Made by a program: the position numbers and the translations under genes. Positions 23,648 to 34,453 of a stretch of 64,000 nucleotides of DNA are shown here, piece by piece (the stretch's first letter is position 1; each line of letters opens with the position of its first letter). Origin of the DNA: Cryptomeria japonica (lineage: Eukaryota > Streptophyta > Pinopsida > Cupressales > Cupressaceae); contig NC_081406.1 in the NCBI RefSeq assembly GCF_030272615.1, forward strand, positions 402,394,939 to 402,458,938. The letters run 5' to 3'. The notes under the pieces are model-generated. The model saw only the letters and a program-made list of their open reading frames with translations. It did not search any database and was not told the DNA's origin.

Positions 23648-23979
23648 GCATGATTTTGATTACATCAGTTCATGAACCACTTGCAGAATTTTACAACGAT
23701 TGGTGTAGAAGTGGATGTATTCCACAGGGGGAGCATCAAGTTGCAATATATTGTTGATGCATAGTGAAAATTTGACATTACATATTTTACTTTCAATTCG
23801 GAATTGTTGTTAAAGGGGCAGAAGAATTATGTGATTATGGGAAGGAATACCAGTGACAAGATGAAGACATGGAGCACATGGTGAATACTTGGTAATATAA
23901 ACAAGGATTCCTATTCACAATTATAGCAACAATCAATGGTGTTGACATTTGTATTGCCATCAATGCCAAAGGGGGAGAT
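23648..23979 (+). other. Copia 3' UTR with two PPTs
   Basis: 332 bp. The terminal PPT ATGCCAAAGGGGGAGAT is at 23963-23979. A weaker tract, TTAAAGGGGCAGAAGAA, is near 23811. The sequence around it (TATTTTACTTTCAATTCGG) resembles that around the upstream PPT of NA-1 (TATTTTACTTTTTCAATTTGG). Confidence 0.75.
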
Positions 23980-25313
23980 TGTTGGCATTTGCATGAAGAT
24001 TGCATTAATGATATGTCATGTTGTCATTGATGTCAATTGAACCGGTAATGATATTGTTAATATTGTTATAATATTGTTACTGTAACCGGTAGGAAGAATT
24101 TGTGAGGAGAACTAGTAACCGGTGTAATGGTGTAAACCTTATCTATTGTTGTATCTGGTAAACCCTACCAGTTGTTTTTGTTAAAAGCTAACCGATTAAG
24201 GTTGTTGAATTGGTTATGTTGGTTTATGATCTGATGTTGAGCAGAAATGATGGTGACATGTATGGTCATTGTATGAAGACAAGTTCAAAATGTTTTGGCG
24301 TGTTGTTTGTCTAGGGAATCAGGAATTGTATTGCATCTAATGCAAAGCGCGTGATGAAGAGGTAATCAAGGATCAGTTGAGGTTCTATTGATTAATGTGT
24401 AGAAATTTCTATGTAATCCAACGATCATACTTGAACCGACTTGTTTGTAATCTCTATGAAAGAATTAGGTTTTAGTGGTGTTAACAACTTGATTGATTTG
24501 TTTATAAGGTCGATGAAGCTGTGTAGTTGAAGGTGTTGGTAGAGATTAGTTGAGTGTGTGGTTGCCGAACCAAATAATGAGTCTGTAGTTTGAGTAAAGG
24601 TAGATAGGAGCTTAAAAGGATCTGATCAAGCAAGTGTAGTTCTATTCAAACAAATTAGAAAACTCTTGTTGTTTTCTAACAATTGCAACATAATTGAAAT
24701 CCCCTAACTGGGTAAGCTCTGACAAGCATGGTGTTATTCAAATCCTCTAAAAAGGTAGTCCATTAGCTTGGATTTTCAAATACTCTATTGAGGTTACTCC
24801 TTATAGGGTATTGCTTCTCATAAGGAACTTGTAGTCAATCCCTTAATCAGGTGATTCCTAAAAGGATCAGTTCTTAACAAAACTTTTGTAAAAGCTTTAA
24901 CAGGCTTGGCTCCTAATAGGGAAGACTTTAGAAGAGTTCAAATATTATCTTGTGAGTCTCATCTCACCGTGGGTTTTACCTATTTGGGTTTCCATGTCAA
25001 AAATATTTGTGTCATGTGGTGAATATTTTTGTGGTTATGATCTTATGGTTGATTTGATTAACTAGTTAACTATTCTAATAAGGCATGATAAATGGAAGCA
25101 TTAAGAAATGAAGTATGTTGACATATGATAAAGCATTTGGATATTTACAAGTTTAATGTTGTTTACTGTTAAGTTGTTGTAACAGTCAACCATTTTTCTT
25201 ATGAGTATTTATCTTGACAGTGGTATTTCATTGATAAGTTTACTTTGTGTTATTGAGATTGAGATTGGGAAAGTTTGTATTAGTCAGATACTTATTATTT
25301 CATCATACCATCA
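23980..25313 (+). repeat. Copia LTR related to the NA-1 LTR
   Basis: Begins TGTTGGCATTTG after the PPT. From about 24620 it matches NA-1 LTRs in order: GGATCTGATCAAGCAAGT, AAATCCCCTAAC..GGTAAGCTCT, a TCCATTAG.TTGGATT block, and TCTCACC.TGG.TTTTACCTA. The right end is uncertain; CCATCA at 25308-25313 is my best guess. Confidence 0.65.
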
Positions 25314-25579
25314 GTTTTGCACATCACAAGGAGACCAAGGGTGCACACCTTGAAACAATCCCCCTCCACGTGTAAGCGGGAGGTTTTAACCCATGACCAA
25401 GCACTAATACCACTTGCTGGAAATATGGTTGTCATTGCACCAAAAGATTGACCTGTTAATGCCTGATACAACCACATGACACATAGAATCCACATGAAGA
25501 ATTTAAGCCATGTTGAAAACATGTTGCTTGCATTGCACAACACAAGGAGACCAAGGGTGTATACCTTGCAACAGAAAGT
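25314..25579. repeat. Spacer with two 40 bp direct repeats
   Basis: TGCACA.CACAAGGAGACCAA and what follows occurs at 25317-25357 and again at 25537-25576, about 220 bp apart. Between them is CCCCCTCCACGTGTAAGCGGG. No gene. Possibly a small remnant of another LTR on the minus strand. Confidence 0.5.
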
Positions 25580-27759
25580 TGTAGCTAGAATGCAAAGAAT
25601 CCATCCATAGTGAATGAAGAGACAAAGAAGGAATGGTTACAAGAACAATATCAAGGGTATTATCTTGTATTAAGAGAACATTATTTCAATACAGTGTAGT
25701 CATAGTTACACAGCAGTCCATTTAAGATGAGTAAATATACACCTTAAGAACAGTGATGAAAATACAACTAATACATTGTGAAGGGAGAAATATAGTCAAA
25801 AAGATGAATTATTTGTGAATCATGATACAGTGCTATAGGGTTAGAAGATAGTGATGTGTCTCAGAGAAATCAAGGAGCTTTAATGGGATAGGATGAATAG
25901 TGATATTCACCAAACAAAGGAGTCTTTTTAAGTGTTTCACAGTAGATACTTTATTATAGTAGTAAAAGAGAAAGCAATTTTAAGTTACCAGGCAAGTATA
26001 GTAAGAATGGATTCTCCCATGGGTATGCCACTGTCAGAAATGATAGTGCTTAAAATAGTAAATAGTCTCAGAGACACTCACCAATAAAGGTAACATACCA
26101 GTGAGAAGAATGCTAAGAAAAAGTGTAGTCGAAACACTTATCAGACATTGGCTTAAATGAAGTCACAGTGATAGAACAAAGGACAATAACAAAATTTGAA
26201 GTGCATTCAAACCCTAAGAGAAGTCAAGGCTAATAGAACAGTCCAAATACAAATGAACGTGTTATGACTTACTAAGAGAAATCATATACATAGGTTCAAG
26301 AAGACCATTCTTAGCTCATAGAGATAGCAAGAACCGTTATTTCAATCACATAGAGTATTCAAAGATGCAATCACAATAATGAAGAGATATTCATGAAGAT
26401 GCATTCTTCAAAGGAGTCGGGCCAACTCAAGAGGTCTCTGAACAAAGGTGAAAACAACATTACAAAGGCATCAAAGGATTCATTAAAGATTGAGATAGTA
26501 GGGATTTTTGTCAAATAAGATGACCAAAGGAGCTAGAATCCATTAAACATAGAGCATATACAATCCTATTATAAAAACCATGATAAAGATTAAAGGGGAT
26601 TACTTGTAATATGCAAATTAGAGTTTGGAGACCTGAATAATGAAAATACAGTGATCAGCATAGGGATAATATTAACACTTTCAAGATACAATATCATGTA
26701 TAGAAGATAATGATATATTGTCTTAGTATAGCCCTTATTTTGTTTGAATACGGAATATAATAGTTTAAAGCACAAAGTAGCATAAAAAGCATGAACACAG
26801 ATCCAAGAAAGTATTTAGGGTATAATAGTTGACAAATAATGAAGGATCCCTATTCACAGTGCCCTAAGAATACAAAGAAAGTATAAAGGGTCACAGTCAA
26901 ACACTTATCTCAGTCATAGAGAAAACAACCATATACAGGCATTCATGGAGAAATAATAATAAAGTGTGAAGAAAAAAATGAACACGGAGCAACTCACAAT
27001 GGTAAACCTAGGACATAAATAGCAGCAACATATGTACAATTTCTATGTCATTATAAAGGAAACTAATGACAATCCTATGAAAGACAGGGAAATAAATAAA
27101 AGAAACTCACCCCTCTTGAGATTTGGATCAATGCAGTTCAAAACAATGTCAATCACTTTTTGACTAATAAAATGATGAAGAGACACAATGTTGTCACTTC
27201 ATTCACATAAAATAGAAAAATAGAGTATGTTTTGAGAGAACAGTGATTCAATGTAAAGAGAAGACAATAAGGCTACAACATGAAGGAGACTTCAGTATGT
27301 TCAATCACACAGAGAAAAAAAGAACTAAATCAACTTGTTGTTACAAGCAATGATATCATTACTAGGTATAATGAAACACAATACATAGAGAAAAGATAGT
27401 AAAATGATAGTAAGGCAGAGGTTAGTAGCCTGTAGGCTTTCCATGATCTTTACAATAATTTAGACCTATTATCTTGTGATTTCCAAGTTTAGGATTCCAT
27501 GTTAAAATCTGAGTTTGATTGACAATAACAGAGAACTTGAGAAGTCATACTAATGACCAAGTTACTAAGATCTGGTTCTTACCTCAGTATGTCATGCACA
27601 TGAGTTACCAAAAAGGTTAAATGAAAGTACTATTAAAGAGAGACCTACCCCTAAATTGATTTTCAATTGAGCTTCAGTTTCAAATAAGATCCTCATCTCT
27701 TACATTCATTTTTAATATTATTAATCAGTTGAAGATGTTATCATGCAGTTGTTCAAGAG

Positions 27760-28659
27760 TGATGTAGGAGCACTGATCTAGTTCTTACCAGTTGGGCAGT
27801 TTTCAGTGGAATTACTTGAGAGCGTGGCATTTCTTCATGTTTGAGTGTTTAGCATTGTGGTTTTGGGTTAATTCCCTTGTGTTTGTGTTCTTTATCATGC
27901 TCGAGTTTCATACAATTTGGCTTTGTTTCTGGTGAGATTTGGAATCTGGTATTGTCCCGGTTGATGTGTTCTTACCAGTTATCCTAGTTGTATGTTGAGC
28001 TAAGATGATTTCGGGTTGCGGTTGACCTTCATGACTTGTGGATCATTAGAGGTGTTACTTTGGGCCTTGGCTCATATTCCCGAAGTTTTGCACATCCTTT
28101 TATGTTTTGGATTTGTTCTTAGTGATTTGAGCTGACAGATTACCATTGCGTGTTTTATGAACTGGTTGGTCTTTGGGCCGACTTGCTTGAGTTATAATTA
28201 TTTGTGGATGGTATAAATGGAAGCTTGTGAATTATTTGAAGAAAAAGAGAAGTTCAAAGGTTGAAGACAGAGCTTTGAGATTGATCGAAGAAGTAGAACC
28301 GATGAGATTCTGATCCGGTAGGACTAAGGCCAGAAGGTTGAGGTCCGAATTAGGATAGAATCAACAAACTGTTATCGGAGGCCAACTTGATGTGTAGATG
28401 ATCTCTGAATCTTGTAATTACATTGTAAGCATTGTTTATATCCTGGACTATGATCCAACATGTGGCATGTATAATTCTTTATATTGTAATAAGATTCATT
28501 CACATTGTTTACCAGTTATGTGGTTTGTGTTGTTACCGGTTGTTCTTTTTGTTGTTTTTGGCACCTTGTTACCGGTTACCGGTATGCTTTTCATGGTTTA
28601 TGTTTTAAGATGCAAGGTTGGGTCATCCTTCATTGGATCTCCCTACCTTAGATGCATCA
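27760..28659 (+). repeat. TRIM-like element 5' LTR
   Basis: TGATGTAGGAGC...GCATCA. Aligned with 29020-29900 along its length with clear divergence, roughly one change in ten bases by eye. The ORF at 28398-28760 crosses the LTR end and is not a gene. Confidence 0.85.
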
Positions 28660-28661
28660 AA

Positions 28662-28673
28662 TGGTATCAGAGC
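28662..28673 (+). promoter_or_regulatory. TRIM-like element primer binding site
   Basis: TGGTATCAGAGC, perfect tRNA-iMet type, 2 nt after the LTR. Confidence 0.9.
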
Positions 28674-29019
28674 TGGTTTGTGAACTTGTTGTTGGACAAA
28701 GTGTTGTTTGTGCACCGGTTGGTTGGAGAGAAGATTGAGGCAACTTGTGGACTTGTTTAGATCACCTAATGTGACACAGGGTAAGGTTTGTAGGTAGACC
28801 GCTGATCCTAGAGCTTGAGCTTGAGGCAGTTAGTGGGTGGAGACTTGAACAGATGACGATTGAGGTAGGCTGCAATTTGGACTGGTAGATCATCATGGAG
28901 ATGCAACCGGAAGTTGTGGTTAGATCATCAAATCCCCTAAGGAAGTTGCAAGTACCTACTAACCGATCGCTGAACTAGATCAAGTGATGGGACTCACTTT
29001 TCAATTAACCCCGAGAGTC

Positions 29020-29900
29020 TGATGCAGGAGCACCAGTCTAGTTCTTATCGGTTGGCTAGTTTTTAGTGGAATTTCTTCATGTTTGAGTGTTTAGCATTGT
29101 GGTTTTGGTTTTATTTCCTTGTGTTCATGGTTTTATCATGCTCGAGTTTCATAGCATTTGGCTTTGTTTCCGATGAGATGTGGATTCTGGTATTGTCTTG
29201 GTTGATGTGATCTTACCGGTTAGCCTCATTGTATGTTGAGCTAAGATGATTTCTAGTTACGGTTGATCTCCGTGAGTTGTGGATCATTAGAGGTGTTTCT
29301 TTGGGCCTTGGTCGATATTCCTAGAGGTCTGCGCATCATTTTATGTTTTGGATTTATTCTTAGTGATTTGAGCCAATAGGTTATTATTGCATGTTTCATG
29401 AATTGGTTGGTCTTTGGAATGACTTGATTGAGTTGTAATTATTTGCGGATGGTATAAATGGAAACTTGTGAATCATTTGAAGGCAGAGGGAAGTTAGAAT
29501 ATTGAAGGCAAATCTTTTATATTGAGCGAAGATGTAGAACCAGTGATATTTTGATCCAGTAGAACTGAGGCCGGAAGGGTGAGGTACGGATTAGGATAGA
29601 ATTGGCAGACTGTTACTGGAGGCTGACATGATGTCTAGATGATCTGCGGATCTTGTAATTGCATTGTAATCATTGTTTGTATCATGGACTTTGATCCAGC
29701 ATGTGGCATGTATAATTCTTCAGATTGTAATAAGATTCATTCACATTGTTTATTGGTTATGTGTTCTGTGTTGTTACTGATTGTTCTTTCTAGTGTTTCT
29801 GGCACCTTGTTATCGGTTACCGGTATACTTTGAATGGTTTATGTTTTAAGCTACAAGGTTGGGTCGTCCTTCATTGGATCTCCCTACCTTGACTATGTCA
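29020..29900 (+). repeat. TRIM-like element 3' LTR
   Basis: TGATGCAGGAGC...TATGTCA. It is preceded by CCCCGAGAGTC, a weak polypurine tract. Confidence 0.85.
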
Positions 29901-30960
29901 AAGAGATATTCTGAAAGGGAAAATAGTAAGATTAAAATCATGCATTAGTTAAGGCATAAAGAAGGGCTTTTTGTAGCAGATTGAGCAACTCATCATCAGT
30001 TTGACTATAGTTAAGGCTACATATGGGTTCCATATCAGCCAAGGCTTCTTTTTAGGCAATTATCAATCAGTTAGGGGAAGTTTTAACATCTCTCTTGCAT
30101 GATTTTAGATCAAATTTGACCCAAGAGGCCTTTTTTTATGCAAGATCATACAAATTTGAAGATGGAAACAAGGTGGAGACACTTAGTTCAAGTCAAGTCC
30201 AAGCATTAAGAGGTGGAGTTCATCTCAGTTAGCTTTTAGTTGTGAATGCAGTCATATTTTCTATATATTCTTCTATTCTTCTCTCTTTTCTCTAGTTCCT
30301 TTTTATCTCTTCCCTTTTTGCACTCAGCATTAAGGCATTAGACATTGTAGCTCAATGGAAGCATTTTTCAGATTTGTAGCAGCATTTCGTTTATGATCAA
30401 TAAAGAGCAATAGTTTCCCTTCTTATTTCTTCTTGATTTCTATTATGAATGGGTAATTTTGATGAAATTTTTGTGATTTATTTCTGAAACCTTAAGTTAT
30501 CTCCTTCAAGCAAGGTTAGAGAAAGAAAGTTCATTATTATTGTAGGTCATAGGTTATGTTATTGGATTCTAATAAGTTGGAATTGTGAAAATCTCTAATT
30601 TTCCTTTAAATAAACATTTAGACCAAGTCTTTCATATGAAATATTGATGCAATAGATGATTCAAATGAGTTGTGGTAAACAAAAGCGTCTGATTTGAGGC
30701 TGATTGTGAGTTATTACAACTAATTAGGTTTTCTCAAGTATTTTGTGCATCACATCTTAGGATAGGTTTTCTTTCCAAAGCAGCCTTTCTATCCTTTTTC
30801 CCATGAGAGAGATTAGTTTGCAAGAGATTCATCAAAGAGAACCAACTCACTTTGGAGGTTGATTTTCATCATAAGCAACCCATAGGCCTGGAAATCATCC
30901 TATGTTTCACAAGATTGTTGATCTTTCATCTTATGCATCATGGGTGCAATCTTCGTGACA

Positions 30961-30984
30961 TTTTAGGAACGCCCAGTGGGACCT
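30961..30984 (+). promoter_or_regulatory. LARD-like primer-site region
   Basis: TAGGAACGCCCAGTGGGACC right after the LTR. It resembles the GGCGCCCA.YGTGGGGCC type found after the LTR at 44938, but is not a perfect match to a tRNA I can name. Confidence 0.5.
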
Positions 30985-31044
30985 GTTGAGCTATCTTAGC
31001 TTAATAAAAGTTTCATATTTACCATTGTTTTGGTGTGAGCAACA

Positions 31045-33087
31045 ATGATTCCAGCCTTCGGAGGCAAGATCCACACACACCTAGTGACTCTTAGCTCAGA
31101 TCTTCTAGTTTCAAAGATATAAGTGTTGGTATGTTTCAAATAAGTCCTATATATTGAATTCTAACTCTTTATATGAGTAAATATGTCTAATTTTTTAGGG
31201 ACAATATATTTATCCACCACCCTTTTATGAGAATAATGTCTAGAAATCTCCTTATCAACCATATCTAAGTAACCATAATATTGGTTTTAGTCCAAATAAC
31301 TTTGTTATAGCAACAAATCAGCATGTTCATCATGCTTACCAATCACCCACCCCTGCTCAACCTTCTTGGAAACCAGTATGTGCTCAAATCCAATCCCAAG
31401 AAGGCCATTTTTCTTTAGATAAACATTGTTGCTTGCAAATTCAATCCCAAAACACTAAAAGTGTGGAGCTCAAAGACATCACAAAGATGGTCAAAGAAAC
31501 TTTACTTGGCTTCACAGAGTAGATGGATGAGATCAAGAACCAACATGAATAGAATGAAATAGCTTTCCAAGCTTACCTTAATGAGAAACAAGATGAGTGG
31601 GCTCATCAATCCTATCTACATGACCAGGATTTGAATCATCAAGACCAATTCTATAAGCAATATCTAGTAGTGCAACAGAAGTGACATGAAGAAAAGATTG
31701 CAAACAAGTTAGCTACACAAAAAGAAGAATACGAGGATAAGATAACAACTATAAAAGAAGAGGTAATGAATAATTTTCTTGATATTTTACAAAAAGTACC
31801 TACATAATCAACTCCTCTTTCATTATAAGATTATGTGCTTAAAGAAGAGGATAATCTAGCTAGTATTTTTCCAAACCCATTCTTTAGTAAGGAGATTCCT
31901 TTGTTTAATAGCATGTGTTTCATGCAAAATGAGCCCATACATGAGAAAATTCAACCTATAAAAGAAGAGCCTCGCATGTTTGCCTTCCCAAGTTTTAGAA
32001 AGTCTATTCCAGTTTAAGAGCATGTGATTAATCAAGAAGAAACTTTTGAAGAGCCCATTCAAGAAGCCCAACCAACTCCTTATATCCCAAAACAGCCTCT
32101 AAAAGAGGAAGTTCTTAAATATGATTTTCCAAGTTTTAGAAGGTTTGTCCTTGTAAAAGAATATGCATATGTAGAAAATTAGGTCACCATTCTTCAAGAA
32201 CAATCTTTGCAAGAGAAAAATTAGTCAAATCAGCCCATAAGTATTCAAAAGCAATCTTTGGAAGATCTCATTTTCCTTAGTAAAATTTATCAAATTCCAA
32301 AAGAATCCATTGATGTTTTGATTTCTCAAGAAAATCAGTTTGTAGAACAATGAAATGAGGTGCTTGAAGGTGAAAGAATGGATCTTTCACATGTTATATA
32401 TATAAAAGAGGTTGAAATTGATAAATCAGTTTTTCTACAAGAGGTAAAAGAAGTTATAGATGATGAACAACATGTTCTAGATCATCAGGAAGCTAATAAT
32501 TGCCAAAATCTAACTTATTTGTTTAATGAGTTACCTTTTTTATGAAAGAAGACAAGACAAGCTTAGGACAACGAGAAGATAGCCTAATTTTCAAGCACGA
32601 GGAGATGGAAATGGAGCAATTTTCCAATCAAGGTGGTAAATTTGAAATAGAAGATCTTATTTCTCAAGAACAAGAGTTGGTTGGTCAAGGTAAAAACTTT
32701 GATATCTTTGATATTTAGGATAGCAATCTAAATGATAGTTGTGATGAGAACATGTTCTTAGACATAGTTGAGGATTTTTTCTTAAATCTTGATGTTGAGT
32801 CTTCAATCCATAGATCAAAAAATTATGAATAGGATAATGTTGATGTCTCAACAAAGCTTGCAAAAGGTTGCAATGAAGTCCAAATCAGTCCTATTATGCG
32901 AAAAACCAAAGAAGACATTGAAGAAGACAAATTTTGGGATGATTAGGAGATATTTTTTTCAAATATGGAGGATAAGACAACATATTTTGAAGGGGTATTT
33001 CATCAACAAGTTGAAATCCAAGAATCAATCCATGAGGAAAATATTAGCATTGAGGCTCCCAAGTTTAGCATCTCAAGAGGCTACCCA
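31045..33087 (+). pseudogene. LARD-like element gag-like ORF, first part, possible 70 bp intron
   Basis: ATG 31045 opens MIPAFGGK... up to a stop at 31120. A possible intron 31129-31198 (GTATGT ... TCTAAC ... TTTTTTAG, AT-rich) would join it in phase to a long frame from 31199. That frame runs to 32545 with about ten stops, mostly TAG/TAA at probable Gln codons, then shifts by one base in a T-run near 32535 and continues to the NA-3 insertion at 33088. The product is rich in Gln, Glu, Lys and His, with repeated FPSFRK/FPSFRR pieces near 31990 and 32130. It has predicted helices but no zinc knuckle or enzyme motif. I do not recognise a family. Confidence 0.6.
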
Positions 33088-34219
33088 TGTTGGAATCAAG
33101 GAACAATGAGAGGGGGGGTGAATCAGTGTTCTATAATTTTTAACATTCTTAACTTGTTATTTCAACCACTTAATGCAAATGAATAAAAGAGAGATGCAAA
33201 AACACAAAGCAATAAGCAACAATACCATAACTCCAACATTTATACATGGAAAACCTAGTTAACGGAAAAACCAAAGTGGGGATGAGACCCACAATATAAA
33301 TATACTCTATTAGAAGTATAAGAATATTACATTGGGAATGCACATGCATTTAAACACATTTCCTATAGCTCACTGCTCAAAAGAAAGAAGAGAAACAACC
33401 CCGAAAGGCTCACTACCTTACAAAATCATTTACAAAAGATAATTGGAATGTATAAACTAAAAAATAGCATCTACAAATGCCAAAGTCCAGTTCTGGTTAA
33501 GCACAAAACTCTTGATCTCACACTACTCTACTACATTGCTTTGTTCTATTGTTCTTCAATATTTCAGAGTAGAAATCCTTCACTTGCGCACATTAAACTA
33601 CACACAATCGATCACTAACACTTTCCACACATCGACCAATATACAAAATGATCATATCCATCGGTTTTTTATATCTACAACATCAAAGTAGATCTTCTAC
33701 ATGTCTGCTTCAAGAATACTATATAAATGATGAAACGTACATACAAAGTTGGCTCAATCCAAACTCCAATGCGTATGTAGACCAAAAGTAATTGTCCACA
33801 TGCTTCCTAAATGTTGGATAAACATCCTCAAACACAAAAACAATCACCAAAATTTCTCCATCAATTCTACACAACAATTAACTATCCAAGTTGTCCATAC
33901 CACACTGTACAACAGAAAAAACTTGTACACCGGACTTCCAATTCACTCAAGAATCAATACTGGAGGCTAAGATTATGGAATAAGGTACTCTAGACATCTA
34001 GCTAACATATTTTAGCTCCATAACATAAAATATTTAAGAAAAATGAAATTCCAACCAAAATATTATATACTGTTGGATTTCATGTTCTATCTCACTGGAC
34101 CTATCCAAAACTCAATCTAACTTCTGGTAGAAGAAAATCATGAACTACAGAAGGAATTAATGATATAAGTTGCCATCAATGACAATATCTAACTACCTAT
34201 ATAGTGTCTCTTTCCAACA
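33088..34219 (-). repeat. NA-3 3' LTR
   Basis: 1,132 bp, plus strand TGTTGGAATC...TTTCCAACA. A run of 7 G before TGAATCAGTG lies near its left end. Confidence 0.87.
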
Positions 34220-34234
34220 ATATCCCCCTTTGGC
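34220..34234 (-). promoter_or_regulatory. NA-3 terminal PPT
   Basis: Plus strand ATATCCCCCTTTGGC; minus strand GCCAAAGGGGGATAT abuts the LTR. Confidence 0.85.
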
Positions 34235-34353
34235 ATTGATGGCAACACTTAGTAAAAAATGACTACGTCAAAACAATGCAAAAGTCAAAATCTCAACATT
34301 CCAAAATTTTGGAACCCCCCCTAAGATGAATGCAATATTTTCCAATACTCTAC

Positions 34354-34367
34354 ACTCCCTCTTTGTC
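34354..34367 (-). promoter_or_regulatory. NA-3 upstream PPT
   Basis: Plus strand ACTCCCTCTTTGTC, i.e. GACAAAGAGGGAGT, near TCATTGATGG. Spacing to the terminal tract is about 130 bp, as in NA-2. Confidence 0.45.
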
Positions 34368-34453
34368 ATTGATGGAAAAGGTAGGGATCCAGATGCCAAA
34401 ATTCAAGGTAAAACTCTATATACAGATTGGATATATACATTGACCTTACTACC

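Larger units (their letters stand above)
27760..29900 (+). mobile_element. Miniature non-autonomous LTR element (TRIM-like)
   Basis: LTRs at 27760-28659 (900 bp) and 29020-29900 (881 bp) surround an internal region of only 360 bp. Ends are TGATG...CA. A 5 bp target duplication AAGAG lies at 27755-27759 and 29901-29905, and the partner LARD LTR near 46700 shows the empty site. A perfect primer site follows the first LTR. No protein is encoded. Larger than classic TRIMs, but the plan is the same. Confidence 0.88.
25580..30960 (+). repeat. LARD-like 5' LTR, interrupted by a miniature LTR element
   Basis: Sequence 25580-27759 plus 29906-30960 matches 42209-48884 without its insertions. It ends CTTCGTGACA. 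No convincing ORF; short ORFs here are not conserved in the partner. Confidence 0.78.

Noticed and set aside
28398-28760. 120-codon ORF with hydrophobic stretches
   Set aside because: Crosses the TRIM-like LTR end and primer site; the other LTR keeps only a diverged half.
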